The notes beneath the pieces are model-generated. The model was not told the origin of the DNA. It did not search any database and saw only the letters and a program-made list of their open reading frames with translations. Below are positions 1 to 5,993 of a stretch of DNA of 7,151 bases, piece by piece (position 1 is the first letter of the stretch; every line of letters begins with the position of its first letter). Origin of the DNA: an uncultured Clostridium sp. (lineage in GTDB: Bacteria; Bacillota; Clostridia; Clostridiales; Clostridiaceae); contig CAKVNP010000105.1 in NCBI GenBank assembly GCA_934777095.1, forward strand, positions 1 through 7,151, given 5' to 3'. The position numbers and the translations under genes were made by a program.

Positions 1-186
1 AGAGACATATCCCTTATTGGATTTGATAATAATGGTACCCCTCTTGTGAATATTGATAATATTCCTTACTCCTTTAACGCCTTAAATGGAATGTGGGATT
101 TCGCCCGTTTTACCATTGCAGATACCCATACTTCCCTATCTGATTTACCTAGTAGAGCTAAGAAAATTGAAGCTTATTATAAATAA
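1..186 (+). CDS. 3' end of a plus-strand gene of unknown function (partial)
   Basis: Reading frame 1 is open from the window edge to a TAA at 184-186, giving the last 61 residues of a protein whose start lies to the left. I do not recognise the family. The tail is soluble in character, has no membrane segment or cysteine, and ends in a basic stretch (SRAKKIEAYYK). The opening residues DISLIGFDNN faintly recall the ISLIGFDD stretch of LacI-family sugar-binding domains. What follows does not clearly fit that family, so I make no functional call. It is convergent with the hydrogenase operon and its stop codon lies at the foot of the shared terminator hairpin. That placement, the fully open frame and the ordinary codon use support a real gene end. 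Confidence 0.6.
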   Translation, partial: RDISLIGFDNNGTPLVNIDNIPYSFNALNGMWDFARFTIADTHTSLSDLPSRAKKIEAYYK

Positions 187-217
187 AAAAGTCGAAGATA
201 TACTCTTCGACTTTTTT
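185..217. terminator. Bidirectional intrinsic terminator between convergent genes
   Basis: An inverted repeat pairs GTCGAAGA (191-198) with TCTTCGAC (204-211) around a 5-base loop. It is extended by A6 at 185-190 pairing with T6 at 212-217. Read on the plus strand it is a hairpin followed by a U run; on the minus strand it gives the same structure because the A run becomes a U run. It sits between the plus-strand TAA (184-186) and the minus-strand TAG of the nuoI-like gene (220-222), so one element can end both transcripts. Confidence 0.9.
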
Positions 218-219
218 AT

Positions 220-636
220 CTATTCAGCTTCTACAGGCACCTTTTTCTTTATAGGTGGCTTTGGTGGAATCTTTTTAACAAAGGTTCCCTTTACCTTCAT
301 CTCTTCTTTATCTTTTGCTACCATTATCACTTCATTAGTTAATGAAATAGCTTTTTTAGGACAGAAGTCCTGGCATAATCCACAAAAAGTACATGAATAC
401 AAATCAAAATTCATTGTAATTTCCTGGCCGCCTTCCACGGGCTTTACTTCCTTTGTTATTGCACTTCCAGCACATACCCTAATACATAAACCACAGCCAA
501 TACACTTTTCATTATCAAATTGAAGCTTTCCTCGATAATTCTCTGCACCCTTTACTGAATTTATATCTTCTTCAGCTGTCAAAGGTTTTTTAAATAAATT
601 CTTAATACCTTCACTTAGAAATGGAAGCTTAAACAT
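220..636 (-). CDS. mbhN: NuoI/MbhN/EchF-type 2x[4Fe-4S] ferredoxin subunit of a group 4 hydrogenase complex
   Basis: This 138-residue electron-transfer subunit probably takes electrons from reduced ferredoxin and passes them to the NuoB-like subunit on the cytoplasmic face of the membrane. Two CxxCxxCxxxC motifs carry the cluster ligands: C45, C48, C51, C55 and C82, C85, C88, C92. The second motif ends in the usual Cys-Pro, but in the first the proline is replaced by alanine (CIGCGLCIRVCA). The N-terminus (MFKLPFLSEGIKNLFKKP) resembles the membrane-contacting helix of NuoI-type proteins. The C-terminus is a Lys/Pro-rich tail (KKIPPKPPIKKK). An ATG eight codons upstream at 660 is possible, but GGAGG at 646-650 lies 9 bases before the ATG at 636, so I chose that start. 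The gene overlaps the end of the nuoB-like gene by 8 bases and is the last gene of the operon. Confidence 0.9.
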   Translation of the reverse strand: MFKLPFLSEGIKNLFKKPLTAEEDINSVKGAENYRGKLQFDNEKCIGCGLCIRVCAGSAITKEVKPVEGGQEITMNFDLYSCTFCGLCQDFCPKKAISLTNEVIMVAKDKEEMKVKGTFVKKIPPKPPIKKKVPVEAE

Positions 637-1072
637 AATATTCTTCCTCCCTACGTTCATTTAATATTTTAACAGCTTCTAATATTCCTTTAATTATAGC
701 TTCTGGTTTAGGAGAACATCCTGCCACTGCTACATCTACCTTTACCCATTTATCTAAAGGACCATCAATACAATAGCTATCCTTAAATACATTGCCAGTA
801 GCAGGACATGATCCTACTGATACAATTACTCTTGGTTCAGGAACCTGTGATAATACATTAAGCATCCTATCTTTAGATTGAGCTGTTACTGGACCTGTAA
901 TTAGTACAATATCTGCATGCCTTGGTGAACCTGTTAATTTAACACCAAATCTTTCAACATCATATCTTGGTCCTAAAAGACCCACTATTTCTATATCACA
1001 TCCATTGCACGAACCGGTATTTAAATGATATAGCCAAGGTGATTTTACACGGGCTTTTTCCATTAATGACAT
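629..1072 (-). CDS. mbhJ: NuoB/MbhJ/EchC-type [NiFe]-hydrogenase small subunit
   Basis: The 147-residue protein is the small subunit that holds the proximal [4Fe-4S] cluster next to the [NiFe] site of the large subunit. The four expected ligands are present: C22 and C25 in NTGSCNGCDIEI, C89 in VGSCPATG and C119 in AGCSPKP. The CNGCDIE form is typical of group 4 energy-converting hydrogenases (Mbh, Ech, Hyc) and differs from the adjacent-cysteine motif of respiratory complex I NuoB. The length fits short group 4 small subunits with one cluster. It starts at ATG 1072 with AGGAGGTGA just upstream (1077-1085). An in-frame ATG three codons in is less well placed. It lies 11 bases after the NuoH-like gene and overlaps the NuoI-like gene. 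The NuoC- and NuoD-like genes usually found next to it are not here. Confidence 0.92.
   Translation of the reverse strand: MSLMEKARVKSPWLYHLNTGSCNGCDIEIVGLLGPRYDVERFGVKLTGSPRHADIVLITGPVTAQSKDRMLNVLSQVPEPRVIVSVGSCPATGNVFKDSYCIDGPLDKWVKVDVAVAGCSPKPEAIIKGILEAVKILNERREEEYYV
646..650 (-). promoter_or_regulatory. Shine-Dalgarno site deciding the nuoI-like start
   Basis: GGAGG (with GGAGGAAGAA around it on the minus strand) lies 9 bases before the ATG at 636, inside the coding region of the upstream nuoB-like gene. The alternative ATG at 660 would place this site within its own coding sequence. Confidence 0.75.
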
Positions 1073-1083
1073 TGTTTCACCTC

Positions 1084-2061
1084 CTAAATTTTAAAGCTAA
1101 CTAAAATGTAGCTTAATAATGATAGAATTGTTGGTACTGTCCAATAAAATTTAAATAATTGATGGCTCTTATATCTTCCCATTGAACCTCTTACAATTGA
1201 TATACATATTATAGATATTACTATTGCAAGCATAATTACTATTATTGTATTTACTACTAAATCAGCAATCGGGCTCCCAGATGTTACGCATACATTTCCT
1301 AGAAATAATGCTACAAATAAAATTGCCATCACATATATTTTTATGTTATGGGTCAACTTAAATAAGCTTAAATGTAAGCCAGCATATTCTACAAGCGATC
1401 CTTCACATATTTCTGTTTCAGCCTCTGCAACATCAAAAGGAGAACTGCCCACTTTAGCTGGTATTATCATTAAAAATGCAATTGCTGCCGGCAATAAAGA
1501 AATTGAAAACATAAAACTTCCATTACTTTGCTGTGCAGTATTAATCATTGCCAATGAATAAGTGGTACCTATGCCTAGAATCATTCCTGCTTTCTTACAG
1601 ACTGCCAATATTGCCGTAATTAAAGGTAATTCATAAGCAATCATAGTAACTACTTCTCTTGATACTCCAATAGATGCCATTGGTGAAGCTGAAGCCATTC
1701 CCCCCACTATTAGTGCTACTGAAGGGATAACTAATAAATATATTATTACTACTATATCAGCTGTGCTTCCCACAAAATAAGCATTTCCTATTGGTATAAG
1801 CATCGGAATTACTGCAATACTTACTAAGCCCATGATTGGTGCCAGGATAAAAAGTTTTTCATTTGCATTTCTAGGTATAATTGTATCTTTTCCTAATAAT
1901 TTTACGAAGTCATAAAAAGGCTGAGTTATTTTAGGGCCTCTTCGTCTTTGCATTTTTGCAACTATCTTACGATCTATTCCTGCTAATAAAAATCCTAGAA
2001 AAGTGGAAAAAATAAAACCAGGAAAGATTAATAAATAAAATAATTCTTTTAATATATCCAT
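1084..2061 (-). CDS. mbhM: NuoH/MbhM/EchB/HycD-type membrane subunit
   Basis: This 325-residue protein, with about eight hydrophobic segments, anchors the peripheral arm to the membrane and couples electron transfer to ion movement. Family signatures are clear: DRKIVAKMQRRRGP (residues 30-43), the acidic SREVVTMIAYELPL (134-147, E136 and E144), and PFDVAEAETEI (208-218) with E220 and E225 following. This last is the loop that forms the quinone-site region in complex I and the link to the small subunit in hydrogenases. The open frame extends upstream to 2127, but that stretch overlaps the end of the antiporter gene. The ATG at 2061 has GGGGGTG (2067-2073) just before it and begins the conserved MDILKELFY, so I chose it. 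Eleven bases separate it from the antiporter gene and 11 from the nuoB-like gene. Confidence 0.93.
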   Translation of the reverse strand: MDILKELFYLLIFPGFIFSTFLGFLLAGIDRKIVAKMQRRRGPKITQPFYDFVKLLGKDTIIPRNANEKLFILAPIMGLVSIAVIPMLIPIGNAYFVGSTADIVVIIYLLVIPSVALIVGGMASASPMASIGVSREVVTMIAYELPLITAILAVCKKAGMILGIGTTYSLAMINTAQQSNGSFMFSISLLPAAIAFLMIIPAKVGSSPFDVAEAETEICEGSLVEYAGLHLSLFKLTHNIKIYVMAILFVALFLGNVCVTSGSPIADLVVNTIIVIMLAIVISIICISIVRGSMGRYKSHQLFKFYWTVPTILSLLSYILVSFKI

Positions 2062-2066
2062 TTCTC

Positions 2067-2073
2067 CACCCCC
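2067..2073 (-). promoter_or_regulatory. Shine-Dalgarno site deciding the nuoH-like start
   Basis: GGGGGTG on the minus strand matches GGAGGTG with one mismatch. The GGGGG core ends 7 bases before the ATG at 2061. Its first base is the last base of the TAG of the upstream antiporter gene. Confidence 0.6.
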
Positions 2074-4079
2074 TAAATAAATATAAATGAAAATACTATT
2101 ACCACTGCTAATGCTGCTACAATCCACATTGCATAATCATTTACATTACCAGAGTGTGCCTCTTGTATGGTTTTAAAATATCCCTTAAATTCATGCTTTA
2201 ATCCCCAGAATAAATCATTAGGACCTATCTTAATATCCTCACCTTTTTCTCCACCAACAAAAACATCATATTTATGATTGTTCATTAGGCCAAGTTCAGT
2301 ATTTTCAGTAATGTGTCCTTCTCTTTTTAACTTACTAAATATTCCAAGATCGAACTTATCTTCTTGATATTCAATTAATTTTTCTCCTGAATCCTTTACT
2401 CCAAAATATACTATTACAAGCACGGCTAATAATAATATTATAAAGAGTAATAAAAAATTAGTTGGATTATAAACTCCACTCCATTGAAATTTTAACTCTG
2501 TTACTTTTTCTACAACAAATCTTTCTGCAAATCTATCTCCTAATACCTCTGTAATATACGTTCCTATAAATAATATGCTTTTAACTGCTGGGAATAGTAT
2601 ATTTTTAACAATGTATTTTGGAAATAATCCAAAAATCACAGTACCTGCAGCCAATATTCCCATAGGAATCCTCATTAACATCGGTACTTCTTTAACGGTG
2701 TTATGTTCCATTTTAAGTGGACCAAAGAAAGCCGAATGTCCTACTTTAATAAATGATGCAAGAGTCATAGCTGACACTACTGCTGCAATAATAGATACTA
2801 TTCCACAGCTTCCATTTAATCCTGCCTCATAAATCATCCACTTTGATGAAAATCCATTAAAAGGTGGTATACCACTAATGGCTGCTGCACCAAATAAGAA
2901 CATTGCCATTGTAAAAGGCATCTTCTTGCCTAATCCTGATACCTGGTCTAAATCTGTAGTACCAGTAGCATATAATACTGCACCAGCTGACAAGAATAAT
3001 AATCCTTTAAAAATTGCATGGTTAATCATATGATATAATGCACCTGTTAAAGCTAGGCTCTGAACAGCACCGCTTTCTATCACTGCTATTCCAAGTGCTG
3101 ATATAATATAACCTATCTGGGAAACTGAGTGAAAAGCCAAAAGTCTTTTAAAATCATGCTGCAACAGTGCCATTGATACTCCTATTACCATAGTAAGTAC
3201 ACCCCACACAATAATTAAATAACCTACAGGCTTATTAGAATTAAATCCAAAGATAACAAACACCAGTCTTATAATGGCATATACCCCTGTTTTACTCATT
3301 ACCCCAGAAAGTATCATTGAGATAGAAGATGGTGCTGCCATATGGGCATCTGTTGGCCATGTGTGGCAGGGAACCATAAATGCCTTAACTGCATATCCTA
3401 CTATCATAGTTACAAATGCCATAATTACTACTGTTGATCTGCTTTCAGCAGTTGCCAATATTCCTGTTATTTCTGCAAGATTTAAAGTTTTTGTTTCTGC
3501 ATAAAGAAGTACTGTTCCCAAAAGAACTAAGGAAGAACCTAGCGAACCTGTGACAATATATTTAAAAGCAGCTTCTACAGACTTAGCCTTTCCATTCCTA
3601 AAAGCCGTTAAAGCTATTGCTGCAAAAGTCATAATTTCAAGCATTACATACATATTAAATAAGTCACCAGTATAAACAAAACCAACCATACTAGTTACTA
3701 ATAAAAGGAATAAAACATAATATTTATCTAATCCATTATCTTTGCTCATATATTTTATTGAATAGATAATAGATAGTAATGATGCTGTAGTAATGATAAG
3801 ACCTAGAAATAGCCCTAAAGCATCTACTTCCATCCCTATTCCATATGCTTGTCCTTTTAATGGTGTCCAATTTCCTAGCCATACTGTAAGTATCCTGCCA
3901 TCTATCAGTACTGGTTTAATCATTAAACAAGTAGCAATAAATGATACTGCAACTGCACAAACAGCTAATATTCTTTGAATATTTAAATATTTATTTTTAA
4001 TTAACCCTGCAATAAATGCCGTTGCCATTGGGGTAACTATCGCTATTAATGGAAGATTATTAATTAATTCATCGCTCAT
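2073..4079 (-). CDS. mbhH: MrpD/MbhH/NuoL-type ion-pumping subunit with an MbhI-like C-terminal extension
   Basis: This 668-residue polytopic protein (about 14 antiporter helices, then extra ones) is the large proton-translocating subunit. Conserved charged residues of the NuoL/MrpD family are visible: E148 in the MLEIM helix, K232 in VGYAVKAF, the HTWPTDAH segment (239-246), K263 in MSKTG, H350/H354/K358 in YHMINHAIFKG and K413. MrpD and MbhH proteins are usually near 500 residues, and this one continues for about 150 more. The extension has a helix at 541-559, a charged linker (about 561-622), a segment with lateral-helix character (NDLFWGLKHEFKGYFKTIQE) and a final helix at 648-668. This resembles the separate MbhI subunit, or the C-terminus of NuoL, which runs along the membrane arm. 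The ATG at 4079 has AGGAGG at 4088-4093 and overlaps the mrpC stop as ATGA. The only long antiporter-type subunit in the window is this one. Confidence 0.93.
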   Translation of the reverse strand: MSDELINNLPLIAIVTPMATAFIAGLIKNKYLNIQRILAVCAVAVSFIATCLMIKPVLIDGRILTVWLGNWTPLKGQAYGIGMEVDALGLFLGLIITTASLLSIIYSIKYMSKDNGLDKYYVLFLLLVTSMVGFVYTGDLFNMYVMLEIMTFAAIALTAFRNGKAKSVEAAFKYIVTGSLGSSLVLLGTVLLYAETKTLNLAEITGILATAESRSTVVIMAFVTMIVGYAVKAFMVPCHTWPTDAHMAAPSSISMILSGVMSKTGVYAIIRLVFVIFGFNSNKPVGYLIIVWGVLTMVIGVSMALLQHDFKRLLAFHSVSQIGYIISALGIAVIESGAVQSLALTGALYHMINHAIFKGLLFLSAGAVLYATGTTDLDQVSGLGKKMPFTMAMFLFGAAAISGIPPFNGFSSKWMIYEAGLNGSCGIVSIIAAVVSAMTLASFIKVGHSAFFGPLKMEHNTVKEVPMLMRIPMGILAAGTVIFGLFPKYIVKNILFPAVKSILFIGTYITEVLGDRFAERFVVEKVTELKFQWSGVYNPTNFLLLFIILLLAVLVIVYFGVKDSGEKLIEYQEDKFDLGIFSKLKREGHITENTELGLMNNHKYDVFVGGEKGEDIKIGPNDLFWGLKHEFKGYFKTIQEAHSGNVNDYAMWIVAALAVVIVFSFIFI

Positions 4080-4411
4080 CCTCTAATCCTCCTAACCTCA
4101 TCTGCAGATATGCTTCCGTAATGATCATTTATTTTAATTACTATTGATAACGCTAATGCTGAAACGCAGGCTCCAATTACTATAGAAGTAAGTGTTAATG
4201 CCTGTGGAATTGGGTCAACAAACTTTGTTGCTCCATCTGTAAATATTGGAGTTGTTGCCTCTGCAATATATCCTACTGATATGAGTAATAAATTTATTCC
4301 TGAATCCATAATTCCCATACCAATTACAATTTTAATTAAGTTTTTCTTTAATATAATTATTGCTATTCCTATAGATATTAATGAAACTGCTGCAATATAA
4401 TTAAGGGTCAT
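4076..4411 (-). CDS. mrpC: MrpC/MbhG (NuoK-like) antiporter subunit
   Basis: The protein has 111 residues and three hydrophobic helices, the normal size and topology for MrpC/MnhC, a NuoK homologue. It forms part of the ion path between the MrpD-like subunit and the rest of the Mrp module. The signature DPIPQALTLTSIVIGA begins at residue 66. A second conserved-looking stretch is GIMDSGINLLL (33-43), where helix 2 carries D36. The ATG at 4411 follows the mrpB stop directly (TAAATG) and has GAGGAG a few bases upstream inside mrpB. Its own stop overlaps the next gene (ATGA). MrpC and MrpB occur in the same order in Mrp antiporters and in Mbh-type hydrogenases, so this gene alone does not tell the two apart. 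Confidence 0.93.
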   Translation of the reverse strand: MTLNYIAAVSLISIGIAIIILKKNLIKIVIGMGIMDSGINLLLISVGYIAEATTPIFTDGATKFVDPIPQALTLTSIVIGACVSALALSIVIKINDHYGSISADEVRRIRG

Positions 4412-4861
4412 TTACTCCTCATCTCCCTTTCCTGTCAAATTAGCTATCATTATCAAAATAAGCAGTGATATTCCAGCAAATACTTTAAAGCCAACAGCAA
4501 AGTTCATTAAAAATATACTTCCTGAAGAAAGCAGATCTCCTGGATTTCCTGTAGCGAATATATTTCTAAAAAATACTCCACCAAACATCAATCCTAAAAA
4601 AGCTAATATAATGAAAGCTAATGCTCCAATATCCTCACTTACTTTTAATCCACGCATTTTAACTTTCTTATTTAATCCTACTGAGCCATATGCCACATAT
4701 ATGATGGTCAGCGCACCAGCTATAAGCACTCCTCCTTGGAATCCTCCACCTGGAGATAAATGTCCATGTACTATAATATAAAGCCCTAATGTTATCATTA
4801 TTGGCAATACAAAATCAGCACAACAGGCTAATATAGAATTTTTCCGTTTCCTATTTTTCAT
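4412..4861 (-). CDS. mrpB: MrpB/MbhF antiporter subunit (MnhB domain)
   Basis: The product is a 149-residue membrane protein with four hydrophobic helices and a Lys/Arg-rich N-terminus (MKNRKRKN). The MnhB-domain hallmark HGHLSPGGGFQGG lies at 32-44, between the first two helices, as expected for MrpB, MnhB and MbhF. It belongs to the sodium/proton antiporter module of the complex. An upstream TTG at 4879 is in frame, but it would sit on top of the ribosome-binding site. The ATG at 4861 has GAGGAGG at 4871-4877, 9 bases away, and was chosen. The gene overlaps the end of the MbhE-like gene by 11 bases. Confidence 0.92.
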   Translation of the reverse strand: MKNRKRKNSILACCADFVLPIMITLGLYIIVHGHLSPGGGFQGGVLIAGALTIIYVAYGSVGLNKKVKMRGLKVSEDIGALAFIILAFLGLMFGGVFFRNIFATGNPGDLLSSGSIFLMNFAVGFKVFAGISLLILIMIANLTGKGDEE

Positions 4862-5138
4862 CTTTCTTAGCCTCCTCAACCTTTTTAGTTCTCCTTAGAA
4901 CTGCTGCAACTCCACAGATTGCTGTAAAAAGCACCACTGATTCTCCTAAAGTATCATATCCTCTAAAATCAAATACTACTGCAGTTACTGAATTGATGGC
5001 ACCAGTCTCAGGCTCTGTTTCATCAATGACAATTTGTGCTGCAGTACCTAGTTTTTCATTACAGTTAATTTTAAAAGCCACAAAAGTAAAGGAAATAAAT
5101 AAAATAGCAAGCACAATATATGAAATTTTCTTTTTCAT
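4851..5138 (-). CDS. mbhE: MbhE-like subunit (C-terminal MrpA-type small membrane protein)
   Basis: The 95-residue protein has one N-terminal helix (about 5-22), a short outside segment and a second hydrophobic stretch (about 66-83), then a Lys-rich cytoplasmic tail. The region TGAINSVTAVVFDFRGYD (45-62), continuing into TLGES, is characteristic of MbhE, which corresponds to the distal C-terminal part of MrpA. In Mrp antiporters this region is fused to the long MrpA protein; in Mbh-type complexes it is a separate small gene, as here. AGGAGG at 5146-5151 lies 7 bases before the ATG at 5138, and the start overlaps the stop of the preceding gene (TAATG). The pairing with an MbhD-like gene and the lack of an MrpA N-terminal domain point to an Mbh-type complex rather than a plain antiporter. 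Confidence 0.88.
   Translation of the reverse strand: MKKKISYIVLAILFISFTFVAFKINCNEKLGTAAQIVIDETEPETGAINSVTAVVFDFRGYDTLGESVVLFTAICGVAAVLRRTKKVEEAKKDEK
4871..4876 (-). promoter_or_regulatory. Shine-Dalgarno site deciding the mrpB start
   Basis: AGGAGG on the minus strand lies 9 bases before the ATG at 4861 and within the coding end of the MbhE-like gene. It favours the ATG over the in-frame TTG at 4879. Confidence 0.7.
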
Positions 5139-5398
5139 TATTTTTCCTCCTTTTGCCTAGTCTTTTTGATTTTATTTAGTGTAATAATAAATATTATTGG
5201 TGTTAAGATTGCTCCAACTACAGCTTCTGCAATTGCAACATCAGGTGCCTTCAATAATAAAAATTCTAGTGCCAAAAATGTTCCCATTACTGAAGTGGCT
5301 ATAATACATTGCAATATATCATCTAAAAACAATACGCATAATGCTGAAATTACTAAGCCAATTAATATAATGGCATTCAGAACATTAAATGCTGTCAT
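5138..5398 (-). CDS. mbhD: MbhD-like subunit (DUF4040, MrpA C-terminal domain)
   Basis: This protein has 86 residues and three hydrophobic helices. The DUF4040 signature LLLKAPDVAIAEAVVGA (47-63) includes D53 and E58, the kind of acidic residues expected to lie in an ion path (NuoJ-like position). DUF4040 is found as the middle part of MrpA and as the stand-alone MbhD in Mbh-type hydrogenases. A longer frame begins at 5425 inside mrpG. The ATG at 5398 is preferred because GGGAGGG (5406-5412) lies 7 bases upstream and the start overlaps the mrpG stop as ATGA. The tail is basic (KIKKTRQKEEK) and probably cytoplasmic. Confidence 0.88.
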   Translation of the reverse strand: MTAFNVLNAIILIGLVISALCVLFLDDILQCIIATSVMGTFLALEFLLLKAPDVAIAEAVVGAILTPIIFIITLNKIKKTRQKEEK

Positions 5399-5730
5399 TT
5401 TATATCCCTCCCATAATGATCCCACTTTTTCTTAGTACATTCACCAGTCTTATAGGCAGCTCTTGCCATTGCATGTGAAGCTACTGGATTTGTAATAAGC
5501 AGGAATAAAACAATTATCAGGGATTTAACTCCAATGGAAGTATTGCCACTAGCAAATCCATATATACTGCAGGCAACAGCTATAGGCATTGCTCCCATAG
5601 TAGCAATATTAGTTGAAGACTGTAAGCGGCATAATGTATCTGGCATTCTAATAATCCCAACAACACCGGCAAATGTAAAAAATAGTCCGATAACTACTAG
5701 CACGATAACTAATATATCTGTTACGCCCAC
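5395..5730 (-). CDS. mrpG: MrpG/MbhC antiporter subunit
   Basis: The product has 111 residues and three hydrophobic helices, the normal MrpG/MnhG size. Family motifs are GIIRMPDTLCRLQSSTNIATMG at 25-46 (of which RMPD at 28-31 is the core) and TNPVASHAMARAA (80-92). MrpG works with MrpE and MrpF in the sodium-handling part of the module. The start appears to be GTG at 5730: it overlaps the mrpF TAG by one base (TAGTG) and has GAGGGGG at 5738-5744. No ATG near this point fits better. The 3' end overlaps the DUF4040 gene by four bases. Confidence 0.92.
   Translation of the reverse strand: MGVTDILVIVLVVIGLFFTFAGVVGIIRMPDTLCRLQSSTNIATMGAMPIAVACSIYGFASGNTSIGVKSLIIVLFLLITNPVASHAMARAAYKTGECTKKKWDHYGRDIK
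5406..5412 (-). promoter_or_regulatory. Shine-Dalgarno site deciding the MbhD-like start
   Basis: GGGAGGG on the minus strand ends 7 bases before the ATG at 5398 and lies inside the 3' end of mrpG. It supports the short form of the gene over the frame that begins at 5425. Confidence 0.65.
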
Positions 5731-5993
5731 TATAATTCCCCCTCTAAATATTTAGATATTAATACTGTTCCAATGAATCCTAATAAAGTAACAATAAGTC
5801 CTAAGTCTAAAAAAATTGACCTCTTTTGTGTACACCCAAAAATAATCATAATAGTTCCTAACAATATATCTATTGCATCTGCTGCTAAAACACGGTCAAT
5901 AATTGTAGGTCCTTTAAATACTCTATAAATCAATGCCAAGGCAAAAATGACTAAAACTATTTCTACCACTGTAAAAAAAACATTCATATTCAT
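5730..5993 (-). CDS. mrpF: MrpF/MbhB antiporter subunit
   Basis: The protein has 87 residues and three hydrophobic helices, as expected for MrpF/MnhF. The hallmark FKGPTIIDRVLAADAI (26-41) carries D33 and D39; an aspartate in this stretch is implicated in cation translocation in studied Mrp systems. The second conserved block is FLDLGLIVTLLGFIGT. The ATG at 5993 has GGGAGG at 6005-6010, 11 bases away. A second in-frame ATG two codons later would be 17 bases away, so the first is preferred. The start overlaps the mrpE stop (TAATG). Confidence 0.93.
   Translation of the reverse strand: MNMNVFFTVVEIVLVIFALALIYRVFKGPTIIDRVLAADAIDILLGTIMIIFGCTQKRSIFLDLGLIVTLLGFIGTVLISKYLEGEL

Noticed and set aside
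86..523. Plus-strand open frame of 145 codons across the operon end
   Set aside because: It runs antisense through the two-cluster ferredoxin gene and across the terminator hairpin, has no convincing ribosome-binding site, and also overlaps the better-supported plus-strand gene tail at 1-186.
2062..2127. Upstream extension of the NuoH-like gene (22 extra residues)
   Set aside because: It overlaps the end of the antiporter gene, and the ATG at 2061 has its own ribosome-binding site and begins the conserved N-terminus.
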